From Mercurialis annua (lineage: Eukaryota; Streptophyta; Magnoliopsida; Malpighiales; Euphorbiaceae): a stretch of 64,000 bases of DNA. Below the pieces are notes generated by a model, which saw only the letters and a program-made list of their open reading frames with translations, did no database searches and had not been told where the DNA came from. Position 1 is the stretch's first letter. Each line of letters starts with the position of its first letter. The DNA is taken from NCBI RefSeq assembly GCF_937616625.2, contig NC_065571.1, positions 42,128,651 through 42,192,650 on the forward strand, given 5' to 3'. The translations under genes and the position numbers were made by a program. Positions 39,394-49,833 of this stretch are shown piece by piece.

Positions 39394-41192
39394 ATGCTTT
39401 TTTCTCAGTCCGGGCATTTTTTGGCTAATAGAGTGACGCAATTTCCTACTCCACCACCACCAGTACTAAAGCAGGATTCAACCCTTAGTCCTCAGCAGAT
39501 GACTGCATTTTATGATCAGCTGAAAGGGAGTGTATATAAGATCCGTGTGCGGCATAAACATCAGTTGGATTCAGATACAGAATCAACGACTAAATATTTT
39601 ACTGGGGTATGCATCAATGCCGATGGCTTAATTTTGTCCAGGTATCTATTTTTTTTTTTTAGTAACCCAGCTTTTTACTAATTGCACTTATAGCTAGGAG
39701 GATAGAGATTTAGGTAGTTGAATATGTCATCTTCACTTTTATCACACCTAAGGAAAAGAACAAGAGAATTGAATCAACAAAATTCTAATTGTTTGCATCT
39801 TTAATTGTTTAAACTTAAATGGGAATTAAACTCATACAAGTCTAAGCATATATATAACCTTACAAACCTAACAACTTCTAACATTTATCCAAATCCATAC
39901 TGAATTTTAAACGCTAAATGAAAATAGCTAATCATTTTCCAACCAAGATTATGAAAATCTAAAAGACTCCTAAAACACTAATACTTTTAACTCTCTGTAA
40001 ATCCAAAAATTACCAAAATAACTCTGACTTGACGAACTAGAAGTAGAATCTATATGTTACTTTGTTTTTTGCTAACTTAGTTAATTGCTACCTGTTCAGC
40101 TTCATCTTTATCCCTTATGTCATACGTTAATGCTTGAGCATTGGACTTTTTGGCACGCTATGTTAATGCTTGCATTCCCCGTCAGGTAACTGAATCTATG
40201 AACCTAGAAGGTTAAGAGCTTAATACAAGTCGTATTGAATTTGACTCGTGAATAATATAATTTCTTTTTTGGCTTGATAAATTTCTCAGATAAGTAAATT
40301 TTTTGAAAATCCTTAATTCTATAACTAAGAATTAAGTCATTAATTTCATAATTTTTTATTCTGCATTCCCATAAATGGCTTGGATAATTTGCAGTTTTAT
40401 AGATAGCATGTGCTTCATAACTAATTGATTGATTTGTGCAGGTATTTTGACCATACATCTGTTGATTCATGTATTCAAGGTCTTAATGAAGCAACGTTTA
40501 CAGAAGCAGATGTTGTTGCTGCTAACCTTAACTTAGGTCTGATTTTATTGAGGGCAAAGCATCATGAAGCTTTGGAGTTTGTGAAATTTTCAGAAGAATC
40601 AGAACATGTTGCTGGACCTCATGTTTATTGTGTGGTTTTTCCTAATCGCTGCTCTTCTCCGATGCTTCTAAGAGGTCATTTGGCGTATCAGTGCAAGCAT
40701 GACAAAGACCCACATCTAGCTAGTTATCCTAAGGATAGAACATCAGCATATGTCTTTAAAGGGATAGAAGGTATAGAACTTCCTGCTAGTGGTGCAAGTT
40801 TACTTCAGATCGCTTCCTTAGGAGCTTCAAGAGAACTTGATATAATTCATAATAATTTGAGTAACAACTTTGGGTTTCACGAGGGTTATGGAGCTCCAGT
40901 ATTTAAGTCTATAGGAAGACTTGTAGGTGTAGTTTCCTACCAAGAAGCTGGTTTCGATTTTGCTATTCAGGTTGAAAGTTTGATTAAATTTGTTTCTAAC
41001 TATTTTTCAACTCAAATTCCAACTGAGGTAGTGGATAGTTCTACTGCTGCACTAGATATTTCATCTGCACCAGATGGTCTAAGAGAGGCACCGCATGGAA
41101 CTGTCGCCTTCATTCAACAGCCTCGATTTACACGAGGTGTAGTGAGAAGAAAGAGATTCATTTTGGCTACTAACATCAAAAACCCAATTTAA
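39394..41192 (+). CDS. Trypsin/Deg-like domain protein, probable pseudoprotease
   Basis: Exons 39394-39641 and 40442-41192 join in phase (AG|G) to 332 residues. The order of blocks resembles Deg/HtrA-type trypsin folds: FTGVCINADGLILSR (~69-83) like the strand before the catalytic His, ADVVAANLNLGLILLRAK (~102-119) like the block with the catalytic Asp, and GYGAPVFKSIGRLVGVVS (~231-248) like GNSGGP...GxVxGI. At each place the usual triad residue is absent: no H in the first block, G instead of D in the second, A instead of S in the third. This suggests an inactive member. The C-terminus (PRFTRGVVRRKRF) is basic. Intron 39642-40441 holds an inverted copy of the 36290 repeat. Function is unknown; the fold assignment is by eye. 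Confidence 0.6.
40215..40400 (-). repeat. Dispersed repeat, copy 2 (inverted), inside an intron
   Basis: Minus-strand counterpart of 36290-36435; it shares 'gaattaaggattttca' and the following spaced words. It lies wholly within the Deg-like gene's intron. Confidence 0.5.
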
Positions 41193-41689
41193 AGATTGTT
41201 ACTTTTTAAGTAATTAACAACCCCAATTATCCTCTTTTCTAATTTGTTCTTGTTATTTTCTGACTTTCAATTTGGATTGCTTTTAGGTTTAATGGCGGTG
41301 TTGTCTATTATGTAGCTTTATATCGGTGCTTTGTCTTCTTTTGGATTAGTTTTTGTGTCAGAATTATCTTTTTGCCATAACCAGTCTTCTGTTTTACTGT
41401 ATAATCTTTATTCCCAATGCCTTCTTGAGATCTCACCAAGTCCTCTTGTCCAGGTACTGCCTTTTCTTTTTCTTTAGTTTGGTTATCATCAATTTTTTTT
41501 TTATTTGAGTTTTAGATTAGATTTTTCAGGTTTGTTTGTTTTGATTTGTATATTCTATGTGTTTTCTTGCCATTTTTTATTAAATTGTCTTGATTGACCC
41601 AGCTGATTTTAATAATGGGTATTGGATTTCTAGGTTAATTTACTAGGAAATTGCTAAATTGCGATGTGGGTTTTTGAGTTACCGTTGCA

Positions 41690-42902
41690 ATTTTGCTAAT
41701 TAGAAGAAGAGTTAAGGACCTCGAGAACTATACATGTTTGATATTATGTTATTTGGTTCTTTTTATATCTATAAAATTTGATAAGGAGGAGTCCAGAGAA
41801 ATTAATTGGAGTGACTGGGATAAGTTTTGTCTCCCTAAGAAGTTAGGAAGGATGGGGTTTAGGAAGCTTAGGGACTTTAACCTGGAAATGTTGAGCAAAC
41901 AGGGGCGGAAGTTTATTAATTGACCAAATTCCCTAGTTTATAAAGTGTTTTCTGCCAAGAACTTTTTTAATTCTGATTTTCTGAATGCTAAATTAGGTGC
42001 TAATCATAGTTATGTTGGAGAAGTTTAATGGCAGCTCAAGAGATTGTTAGAAAAGGGACTAGATGGAGAATTGGGCATGGTGATTCAGTGAGGATTGGGG
42101 TAGATGAGTGGTTGTCAGACAATAATTTTGGCATGGTAGATTCTGTTTGATAAAATTAGGCTTGCGAAGGTGGAGTCTTGATTAGAACTGAGAATGGGTG
42201 TAGGGTGGGGGATGAAAGGAAGCTGGCTGTTAATTTTTGTGAATCTGATAGGGCATTGATCAGGAATATTACTCTGTTTAATAATAATTTAGATGACCGT
42301 TTGATTTGGCAGCCAGAAGTGAAGGGTGACTTTTCTGTTAAAAGTGCTTACAGAATATGAGGAAGTAATGGAGTAGGTGATGAGAAGTTCTGGAAGTGGC
42401 TTCGGAAGTGTAAGATTCTAGAAAAGTGTAAAGTGTTTTTGTGGAGAGGTATGCGTAATTGGTTACCTACTTTAGATGCTTTGAAGGCCAAGAACTGTGA
42501 TGTTTCTTGCTTATGTCTTTTGTGTGAGAATAATGCTGAACTGTGCCCCATGTATTTATTAATTGTGCCCGTGTCTAAATGTATGCTACTGATAGGTATA
42601 GCGAATAACAACCAGGTTTGGAGTTCTATTATGGATTTCTTATTTGGTTGGATAGTGCTATGAATGAGGAGAGGAAACAGTTGTGGGTGATGGTGTTTCG
42701 GAGTGTTTGGTTAGCTAGGAATAACGTGTTGTGGAATAGAATTAAGGAAGGTCCTAATATGAGGTTAACAGAGCTGGGAAAATCGTCCATCGGTGGCAGG
42801 CTTCGTTGAGAGATGTGCTGAACAAATCTTTCAATGTTGGTGCAGCTGTGTGGGAAACTCTTCTGGAAAGGTGGGTGAAGCTCAACATGGATGCTGCTTG
42901 TT
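41690..42902 (+). pseudogene. LINE (non-LTR retrotransposon) remnant: RT end, zf-RVT, RNase H start
   Basis: Broken frames read, in order, the C-terminal reverse-transcriptase block (WDKFCLPKKLGRMGFRKLRD near 41818-41877, then LVYKVFSAKNFF), the linker with GCRVGDERK and LIWQPEVKGDFSVKSAYRI (zf-RVT region, 42190-42357), FLWRGMRNWLPTLDAL (42436-42483), WLARNNVLWNRI (42709-42744) and WVKLNMDAAC (~42870-42900), the start of an RNase H domain. Stops and frameshifts separate the pieces. The RNase H domain is cut at 42902, exactly where duplicated segment B begins. Such ORF2 3' ends are typical of plant L1-type elements. Dead. Confidence 0.85.
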
Positions 42903-43244
42903 TAAGCTCATGTGCATGTTTGATGATTAATATTACAATTCTTCTGTTTCTGTTTGGTTAAAGTTTTAATTGATAAAATTAAAAAAATTGGTCATAAATG
43001 AAAAGAATTTAAAACGTTTGGCCTTTTTTTCTTATGAGAAAATTGAATAATTGGCTATAATGAAAATTTACTTAGTTGAAAAATTTAGATACAAAAGAAT
43101 TTTCTTTTGACAAGGTTGGGTATTGTTTGAGTGATTCCGCCTAATTGAAATCATTTTGTAAGGGAATTAACTGAAAGTAATGAGTGAAACAGTAAGTTTT
43201 TATAATTGGAATAATTACTATTTATCTCCTGACAATAAGTCATA

Positions 43245-43504
43245 CTCCCTCCGTCCCGTTTAAGAAGTCCCATATTCTATTTTGGGATGTCCCATTTAAA
43301 AAGTCCCATTATTATTTTTAGAGTATTTTTCCATTAAATATCCAATTTTACCCTTATTTTAGTTATCTTAAAAGAGTTCTATGGAAATTCCACTATCATT
43401 AATAGGGGCAAAAACATGAAAAGACATGAAAAGACAAGAATAATTAATGTTTTCTTAATCTGTGTGTAAAGTCAAATGGAACTTCTAAAGTGGGACGGAG
43501 GGAG
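43245..43504. mobile_element. Stowaway MITE (Tc1/mariner type)
   Basis: A 260-bp element with terminal inverted repeats CTCCCTCCGTCCC and GGGACGGAGGGAG, flanked by TA at 43243-43244 and 43505-43506. The 'CTCCCTCCGTCC' end is the classic Stowaway signature. Copy A lacks it. Confidence 0.95.
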
Positions 43505-43739
43505 TAATTATTAGTTTTCCCATGACTGTTAAAGTCAACTATTTATTTTTCGGTATTTGATTAAATTAACCACTAGCTTCATCTGCAAGTTTGTTTTTGA
43601 ATATTTTTATAATTTTTTTATAATAAATTGATAAACCATAGAATATTTATATAATTATTTTAAAATATATTTAAGGTAAAAGATATAAATAATCTCGTAG
43701 TTTCTTCAAAAGTGCATATCAGTCTTTAATTTTTTGGGC

Positions 43740-46323
43740 TTCTTACTCAAATAACCAACATTCATATTTGATTTACTTTTATACCAACACATATTTAACA
43801 TTTTAAAACTAACATGTAAGGGAGAAATTATTACTTTTATACCATCCATATAAATAGAACCCTAATAACACAAATCTTCATAATTACAATTATTTTCTCT
43901 CTCCTCAAATTTCTCTCTCCTTTCTCTTTTAATTCACCCTTTCACACAAATTTCAGATTTGTTCTTCGCACCAATCCGCCTCCGCCGTTCCGTTTTTGCT
44001 GTTCCATCTTCGTCGTTTCGCCTCCGTTGTTCCACCTTTATCTCGCCGTGCCATCTTTCTTTTCTCTTTTTGATTTTAGATCTGAAATTTGCTGTTTTTT
44101 TTTCATTTTCAGATCTGTAATTTATTTATTTTTTACTGTTGTTTTGAATCATTAAACATGTAAAAGATTATCTTTAAAGAATCTAATACTCCTTTCATGT
44201 AATGTAGAATAATTTTGTGATTTTATGGAATAAAATTCTGTTATTTCTGCATTTTTCTTGTGTTTCTGCGTTTTTTTTAATTCTGCAGAACGATTTGTAG
44301 ATGATGATTGATTGCTGAATTATTGTAATGTTACAGTGTTGTTGACTTTATGTTGACTTTATGTTGATATCAACTGATTTTTTTTATTTTTACATTGACA
44401 ACTAAGATAACATTGTCTGTGAAATAAACTAAAAAAATTAAATTAAATTAAACTGAGACTAGATAATGATATGGTAGCATCGGGGAAGAAGACATATAAT
44501 GATGTTGCATTATTGTAATGTTACAATGTTGATATGGTGTTGATTTTCGGTTGATATTTTGTTGATTTTAGCATCGGTGAAGAAGATAATAATGATGTTA
44601 AATTATTGTAATGTTACAATGTTGATCTTATGTTGATATAGTGTTGACATGATGTTGATTTTGATATAGGTAAAAAATATAAATAATGATTCTGAATTAT
44701 TATTATATTACAAATTTGAATTTATGTTGATATTATGTTGATTTTGTGTTGGTATTTTAGATTGAAAAAATAATTTATTAATCTTTGATTAATTTAATGT
44801 TGATTTTATATTGATATATATAAAAAATAAAATATATGATAAATAATAAATTTTAATTAATTATTAGCAAAATAAAGGTAAATAAATATTAAAAAAAAAT
44901 TAGTGTTAAAAAGATTTACAAAATTAATACTATCCAGTTTATTAAATGTTGTTGATATTATGTTGATATTGTGTTGATATTAAAACTGACAAAAATGTCA
45001 ACAATAAATAATGTACACATGTTGATTTTATATTGATTTTGTGTTGATTTTGAATTGATATTTGATTAATTTTAATGACAAATAGTATACACATGTTGAT
45101 TTTGTGTTGATCTTCAATTAATTTTAGGGATATGTGCATGTTAATTTTAGGTTGATTTTAGGTTGACATCGAGTTGATTTTGCGTTGATTTTGATTAATA
45201 TAGCTTAAATAATTTTACATCAATAAAATTCAACATTGATTTTATAATAAAGTTTGTACGTAGAACATAATATAAGGAGCAAAAAAAACCAACCAAATTT
45301 CAAAAATGCCGAAATGAATTTAGTATATTTTAATAAAATAACACTCAAGAAAATGAAATTTATGTAAAAATGGCTGAATACCAATAACATATGTTTATGT
45401 AGGGAATTTCAGAACGTTTACCGAGAAAAAAACACAAAGAGATCAATCATTCAAACAAATATGTGCACTCCACATTCCATCCTGCTGCTTTTCAAATAAA
45501 CATCTATTCCGCAAACTTACAGGAGGCATTTATTTCATAGACAATATTATCTTGTTTGTCAATGTTAAAATAAAAAAAATTAGTTGATATCAACATAAAG
45601 TCAACATAAAATCAACAACACTGTAACATTACAGTAATTCAGCAATCAATCATCATCTACAAATCGTTCTGCAGAATAAAAAAACGCAGAAATACAACAA
45701 AACACAAAAAAATGCAGAGTTAACAGAATTTTATTACATAAAATCACAAAATTATTCTACATATCATGAAATAAGTATGAAATTCTTTAAAAATACTCTT
45801 TATACATGTTTAATGGTGAATAAACAGTAAAAGATAAACAAATTACAGATCTGAAAATGAAAACATAAAGAACAAAAAATTTCAGATCTAAAATCAAAAA
45901 GAGAAAAGAAAGATGGCGCGGCGACAAAGGTGGAACGACGGAGGCGAAACGACGGAGATGGAACAGCAAAAACGGAACGGCGGAGGCGGAATGACGGAGA
46001 TAATGAAGAAGATAACTGAAATGTATGAGATAATGGAGATGAAAACTTAAACGAATGTGATAATGGAAAAAAGCGAGTAAGAAAGTGGAGCACCAGAACT
46101 TTGATCGCAGAGATCGTGGAGGAGCAGAACAAGAATCACGGAGAAGAAGAAGAAGAAACCGCCAAAATCAAAGGGAAAAAGAAAAAACGGTAAGAAAGTT
46201 ATAATTCAAAGCAATTAGGTTATAATTCTTATTTTGGGTGGTGTGAAAAGTAAACAATAAGTTGGGTCAGTATAAAAGTAAACCTGGCCCAAATTTAGGT
46301 ATATTGGGTAATTAGCTCTAATT
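43740..46323. mobile_element. Foldback element FB3, 2.6 kb, inserted in copy B
   Basis: Two arms of about 650-750 bp (43740-44390 and 45565-46323) are inverted copies. For example 'gatgatgattgattgctgaa' at the left faces 'ttcagcaatcaatcatcatc' at the right, and a GC-richer block ('cgccgttccgtttttgctgt' at the left) faces 'acagcaaaaacggaacggcg'. The core (44400-45230) is a minisatellite of 'gttgattttatgttgatatt' units. The flanks ttttttgggc (43730-43739) and ttttttgggc (46324-46333) fit a 9-10 bp target duplication; copy A has one 'ttttttggcc' at 37757-37766. Open frames in the right arm (45787-46132, minus) are low-complexity and not genes. Confidence 0.85.
44400..45230. repeat. Minisatellite core of FB3
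   Basis: A diverged tandem repeat of about 10-20 bp based on 'ttgattttatgttgatatt', with variants 'gtgttgatat', 'ggttgacatc' and 'gagttgattt'. No frame is kept. Confidence 0.8.
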
Positions 46324-46469
46324 TTTTTTGGGCATAATTGAATCCTTGTGGGTTTTAAATTGAACAAAAAGCCTCTCCATCCATCAAAATTAGAAACTGA
46401 TGTTAATTGCTGACGTGTCATTCATGAATTTATAGAAAAAAAAGTTAAAAAATAATTATAATGTTTAAA

Positions 46470-46597
46470 GGATTGGAATTTCCTCAAGTTCATTTTCAAC
46501 TTGAGCATGTTATATTCACGATCTATAATGTTCATTACATAATGAACGGTATAAATCGTAAACATGACCTCATTTGAATTTGAGGGAATCCCGATCC
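46470..46597. mobile_element. 128-bp MITE, Mutator-like, 9-bp target duplication
   Basis: A short inverted repeat. The left end GGATTGGAATTTCCTCAA matches the reverse complement of the right end GGATCGGGATTCCCTCAA, and the inner words 'gatctataatgttcatta' face 'taatgaacggtataaatc'. It is flanked by a perfect ATGTTTAAA at 46461-46469 and 46598-46606. Copy A has the single target at 37843-37851, so this is a proven insertion. Confidence 0.92.
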
Positions 46598-46673
46598 ATG
46601 TTTAAAATATTTATCAATTTTATACTTATAAATTTTTTAGCATTATTTCACCCCTCTTTTTCCTAATTAGCTC

Positions 46674-47254
46674 CTTTTTTTAGCATGTTTTATAATTTTT
46701 TTAAAATATACTACGATCACGTACAAAAGTCTTGCCATTCGGCTCAGCAATTTGTAATAATAATTCTTATTTTTTCATTTGCTATAATAATGAGCTCTTT
46801 TAAATAAAATTATCGAGTGTAATGATGAATTATGTAAAAATAAAATGTTCTCTAAATTATTTTTACATGCTGGTGTATGGTCTATAATTAAAAACTTTAA
46901 TTATTCGAGATCGTTAAAAAAAGAGCAAAATGTTTAAAATAAAAAAATATTAAATACTGCAAAAAAATAATAATAGAATCACAATTAAAAAAATGAATTT
47001 AATTGGTCGTTGAAATTTAACATATGCTATATTTGATATTAAATTTGATATAGTATTAACATATGTTAAATTTAGCATGGAACACAATAATAAAGTTGAA
47101 TTTAGTGACTTAATGCTAATTTATAATATTAGCATTGTTAATTTAGTATTGCGTCGTGGATGCTTTCTGTATAGTTAAAAAGAGTATCATAAGCTCTGGT
47201 ATAGACTTCCATGTATAGATTATACAAAATGGTCAATGACCATTATACTTATAT
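46674..47254. other. Intergenic, AT-rich, nothing recognised
   Basis: AT-rich DNA with several 'taaatttgatat/atatgttaaat' words near 47020-47120. No gene or transposon end can be set. Confidence 0.35.
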
Positions 47255-47510
47255 ATGGAAGTTTATCCAATTACAAAATGATCACTATTCAATTCTCAAC
47301 AAAATGACTAGTGGTCATAATTTTAAAAAAATAACAAGAAAACAAGAAAAAAAACTCCACTTTTCACACAATATAATTTTATTAAGTTTGTTTACTTTAT
47401 TACCATGTATGAGTGTTTTATTTCATCCAACACCATCTTTTCCTATTAACCCACACGTGCCCTACTAAACCCTAATTTAGTATTGTTTTTTTTTAAAACC
47501 CCCCTTTTCA

Positions 47511-47650
47511 GCAGGCCTGACGCGCGTCAGGCCTGCTGACGCGTGAAACAGGTGCACCATGCACCTGTTATCACGATTTTTTGGAAACAGATGCATGGTG
47601 CACCTGTTTCCAATAACACATAATTGAGGACCTTTTTTTCAAAGGTCCTC
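47511..47650. repeat. Left hairpin cluster of FB4
   Basis: A perfect 26-bp palindrome at 47511-47536 (half-site GCAGGCCTGACGC) is followed by near-palindromes at 47547-47569 and 47583-47611 built on 'aacaggtgcac', and by a hairpin at 47626-47650 with the 9-bp arms GAGGACCTT/AAGGTCCTC. Confidence 0.85.
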
Positions 47651-47924
47651 ATGCACTTTTTAAATTATATAATGTATATTTATATATATTATATATATAT
47701 ATATATATTTAAATATTAAATATTTATATTAAATATTTAAAAAAAGTTAAATCATTAATTTATTTATATATTTTATAAATATGACGTATTAAAAATATTT
47801 TATTTTACATAAAATTTTAGAAATATTAATTTTATGTTTGAGATATTTGAATAGATATTGTCATATTATGTTAAAAACTAAAAAATAATTAAACATTTAA
47901 TTTGATATATCTCAAATTTTTTAA

Positions 47925-48545
47925 ATACATATTCGATACATATACGATACATCTCCGATACATATTTGCTACATTTCTAATATATAATTTAGATCGTTCG
48001 GAGATTTTGACTTGTTCGATCGGTTTGTTATTATATTTTAAAAGATGGATACATCTCCGATACATATTTAATACATATCGTAATTATACATGATATATAT
48101 ACTTTTCATATTTGATATATAATTTATACATGATAGATATTTTTTCATGTTTTTATACATCTTTCTTAAAATTTTATTATATATATTTTTATACATATTT
48201 GATACATTTCCGTTACAAATTTGATATTTTTTCGAGACATGTTTTATACATATTTGATACATATCCGATATATATTTGATACATGTTTGATACACATATG
48301 ATATAATTTGACATTTCTATGTCTCTGATATATTTTTGCTACATATTCGATCATTTAATCCATTTTTCTTATTTTATATACATCTTTTTTTTTAAGTTTT
48401 ATTAGGTCTAGTTTTATTATATGTATTGCATATATACTTTTTATACATATTTGATATATCTATGATACATAATTTATACATAAAAAATATATTATTCATG
48501 TATCGGACATGTGGTCGGTATGTATCAATAATGTATCCGGTATAT
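47925..48545. repeat. Minisatellite core of FB4
   Basis: Diverged tandem copies of 'catatttgatacat' and 'tccgatacatat' words in both strands' A+T-rich context; no coding potential. Confidence 0.75.
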
Positions 48546-48713
48546 AATTTATAAAATTATATTTTTAAAAATTATATTATTTACATATTTTTAAAATTTA
48601 ATAAATTTATTTTTCTTCAAATTAAAATTAAATTTTTTAAAATTAAAGTTAAGATTAATATTTTAAAATTAAAGAAATTATTTTATTATTTAAAAAACAA
48701 ATAATGAAAAAAA

Positions 48714-48854
48714 CATGTTAGCAGGTGCATTTGGTGCACCTGCTAACATGAATTGGGTTAGGTGAGCAGTTGCACAAAGCAACTGCTCACGAGTCAGTAG
48801 GTCTGACGCGTGCTGACGCGCGCTGATGTCAGCGTCCCACGCTGACATCAGCGC
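48714..48854. repeat. Right hairpin cluster of FB4
   Basis: Three perfect hairpins in a row: 48714-48750 (16-bp arms, half CATGTTAGCAGGTGCA, 5-base loop), 48762-48790 (12-bp arms, half GTGAGCAGTTGC) and 48820-48854 (16-bp arms, half GCGCTGATGTCAGCGT, 3-base loop). Each arm pair is exact. Confidence 0.92.
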
Positions 48855-48970
48855 ATATGGTGTTAGTGTAATTTTCTTTTAAAAGGTGGTGCTCATGAAA
48901 TAAAACTTAATTTTATTGTAAAGGTTGAAAATGGAGACCAATTTTATTGTAATTTTGAAAGATTCTCCAT

Positions 48971-49229
48971 AATTTTTAATAATGTTAGATAAGTTAAAAT
49001 TTAATAATATTTTTTAAACTTTTAATTTATTTATTTTACTTCATATCAAAAAGTAAATTTTTATCTATATATCTATATGGTTTTTAATAAAATTATTAGA
49101 TTATTATTTTGATCAACAATATCATTTATAACACTTGAATTTGTAAGTTATACACTTTTATTTTTACAAAAATAAGGTCATTATACTTTAATGTGCAATT
49201 AATTTCGATTTTTCTTTGTTTCTTTAGAA

Positions 49230-49273
<44 letters not shown>

Positions 49274-49833
49274 CATCTTAAAATAAAATAGTACGTAAAA
49301 ATCTTGAAAAAGCATATAATACATGGATAAATAATAGCTGGCCGACATGAAAAAAATTTATCATCAAACATATTTTAATTGTGGGCAGAAAACAAAAAAT
49401 ACACCTATTTTAAAAGAAAATAATTTTTGACGATTACATTCGGGAGTTTATCTAATTACATATCTTAAATATAATATAAGGTCATTAAATATTTTATTTT
49501 AACATTTAAATTACAATTTTTTTAATTTCATGATACAAAAATTATATTTATTGCTATATTATTTTTTATTTTTATAATACATAATAAATTACACGAGCGA
49601 AACATATAGAGTAACACAATGAAAAAAAAAAACAGGAGTGTATCACGCAAAGGAGCAAGGGATATGGAAAAAGGCAAAAAAGAATTAGCGTTATAAAGAG
49701 ACGCTGATATGCAGGAATAAAGTTCATTGCTCAATCATAGTTTTGTTGGGATTATTGTATATTGTTGTAACCGTTTTGTTTACTAATTTTATACTATAAA
49801 TTATGTAAGCAATTCAGCATTTTATATAGCAAA
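48971..49833. other. Upstream region of the GDSL gene, with (ATT)n run
   Basis: AT-rich, no gene. It includes the microsatellite at 49230-49273. The stretch just before 49834 is the presumed leader and promoter of the GDSL gene; no TATA position can be fixed. Confidence 0.35.
49230..49273. repeat. (ATT)n microsatellite
   Basis: About 14 uninterrupted ATT units, about 560 bp upstream of the GDSL start. Confidence 0.95.

Larger units (their letters stand above)
42903..46673 (+). repeat. Duplicated segment, filled copy B (three insertions)
   Basis: Counterpart of 37112-37920, interrupted by a Stowaway MITE (43245-43504), a 2.6-kb foldback element (43740-46323) and a 128-bp MITE (46470-46597). 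Removing these and one target copy each leaves about 780 bp, close to copy A's 809 bp. Sequence on both sides of every insertion aligns with adjacent sequence in copy A. Confidence 0.85.
47255..48970. mobile_element. Foldback element FB4: hairpin clusters around a minisatellite
   Basis: The outer arms are weakly inverted ('ttttatttcatccaacacca' near 47415 against 'tggtgctcatgaaataaaac' near 48886). Inside them lie GC-rich perfect hairpins: left group 47511-47650, right group 48714-48854. The middle (47925-48545) is an AT-rich ~20-bp minisatellite of 'gatacatatttgatacat' type. The same plan (arm, hairpins or repeats, arm) occurs in FB1-FB3. The ends are approximate. Minus-strand frame 48068-48295 is a repeat artefact. 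Confidence 0.55.

Noticed and set aside
43900..44070. 5' leader of a gene (CT-rich stretch then 'cgccgttcc' words)
   Set aside because: The same sequence occurs inverted at 45900-46000 as the other arm of FB3, and no coding exon follows.
45787..46132. Two overlapping minus-strand frames rich in Ser and Phe
   Set aside because: They lie in the right arm of FB3; the low-complexity composition follows the repeat, and the left arm shows no conserved frame.
48068..48295. Minus-strand frame with repeated MYQTCIK-like words
   Set aside because: It is the minisatellite core of FB4 in one frame, not a protein.
47511..48854. CRISPR-like array
   Set aside because: The repeats are different hairpins without regular spacers, in a plant nuclear context.
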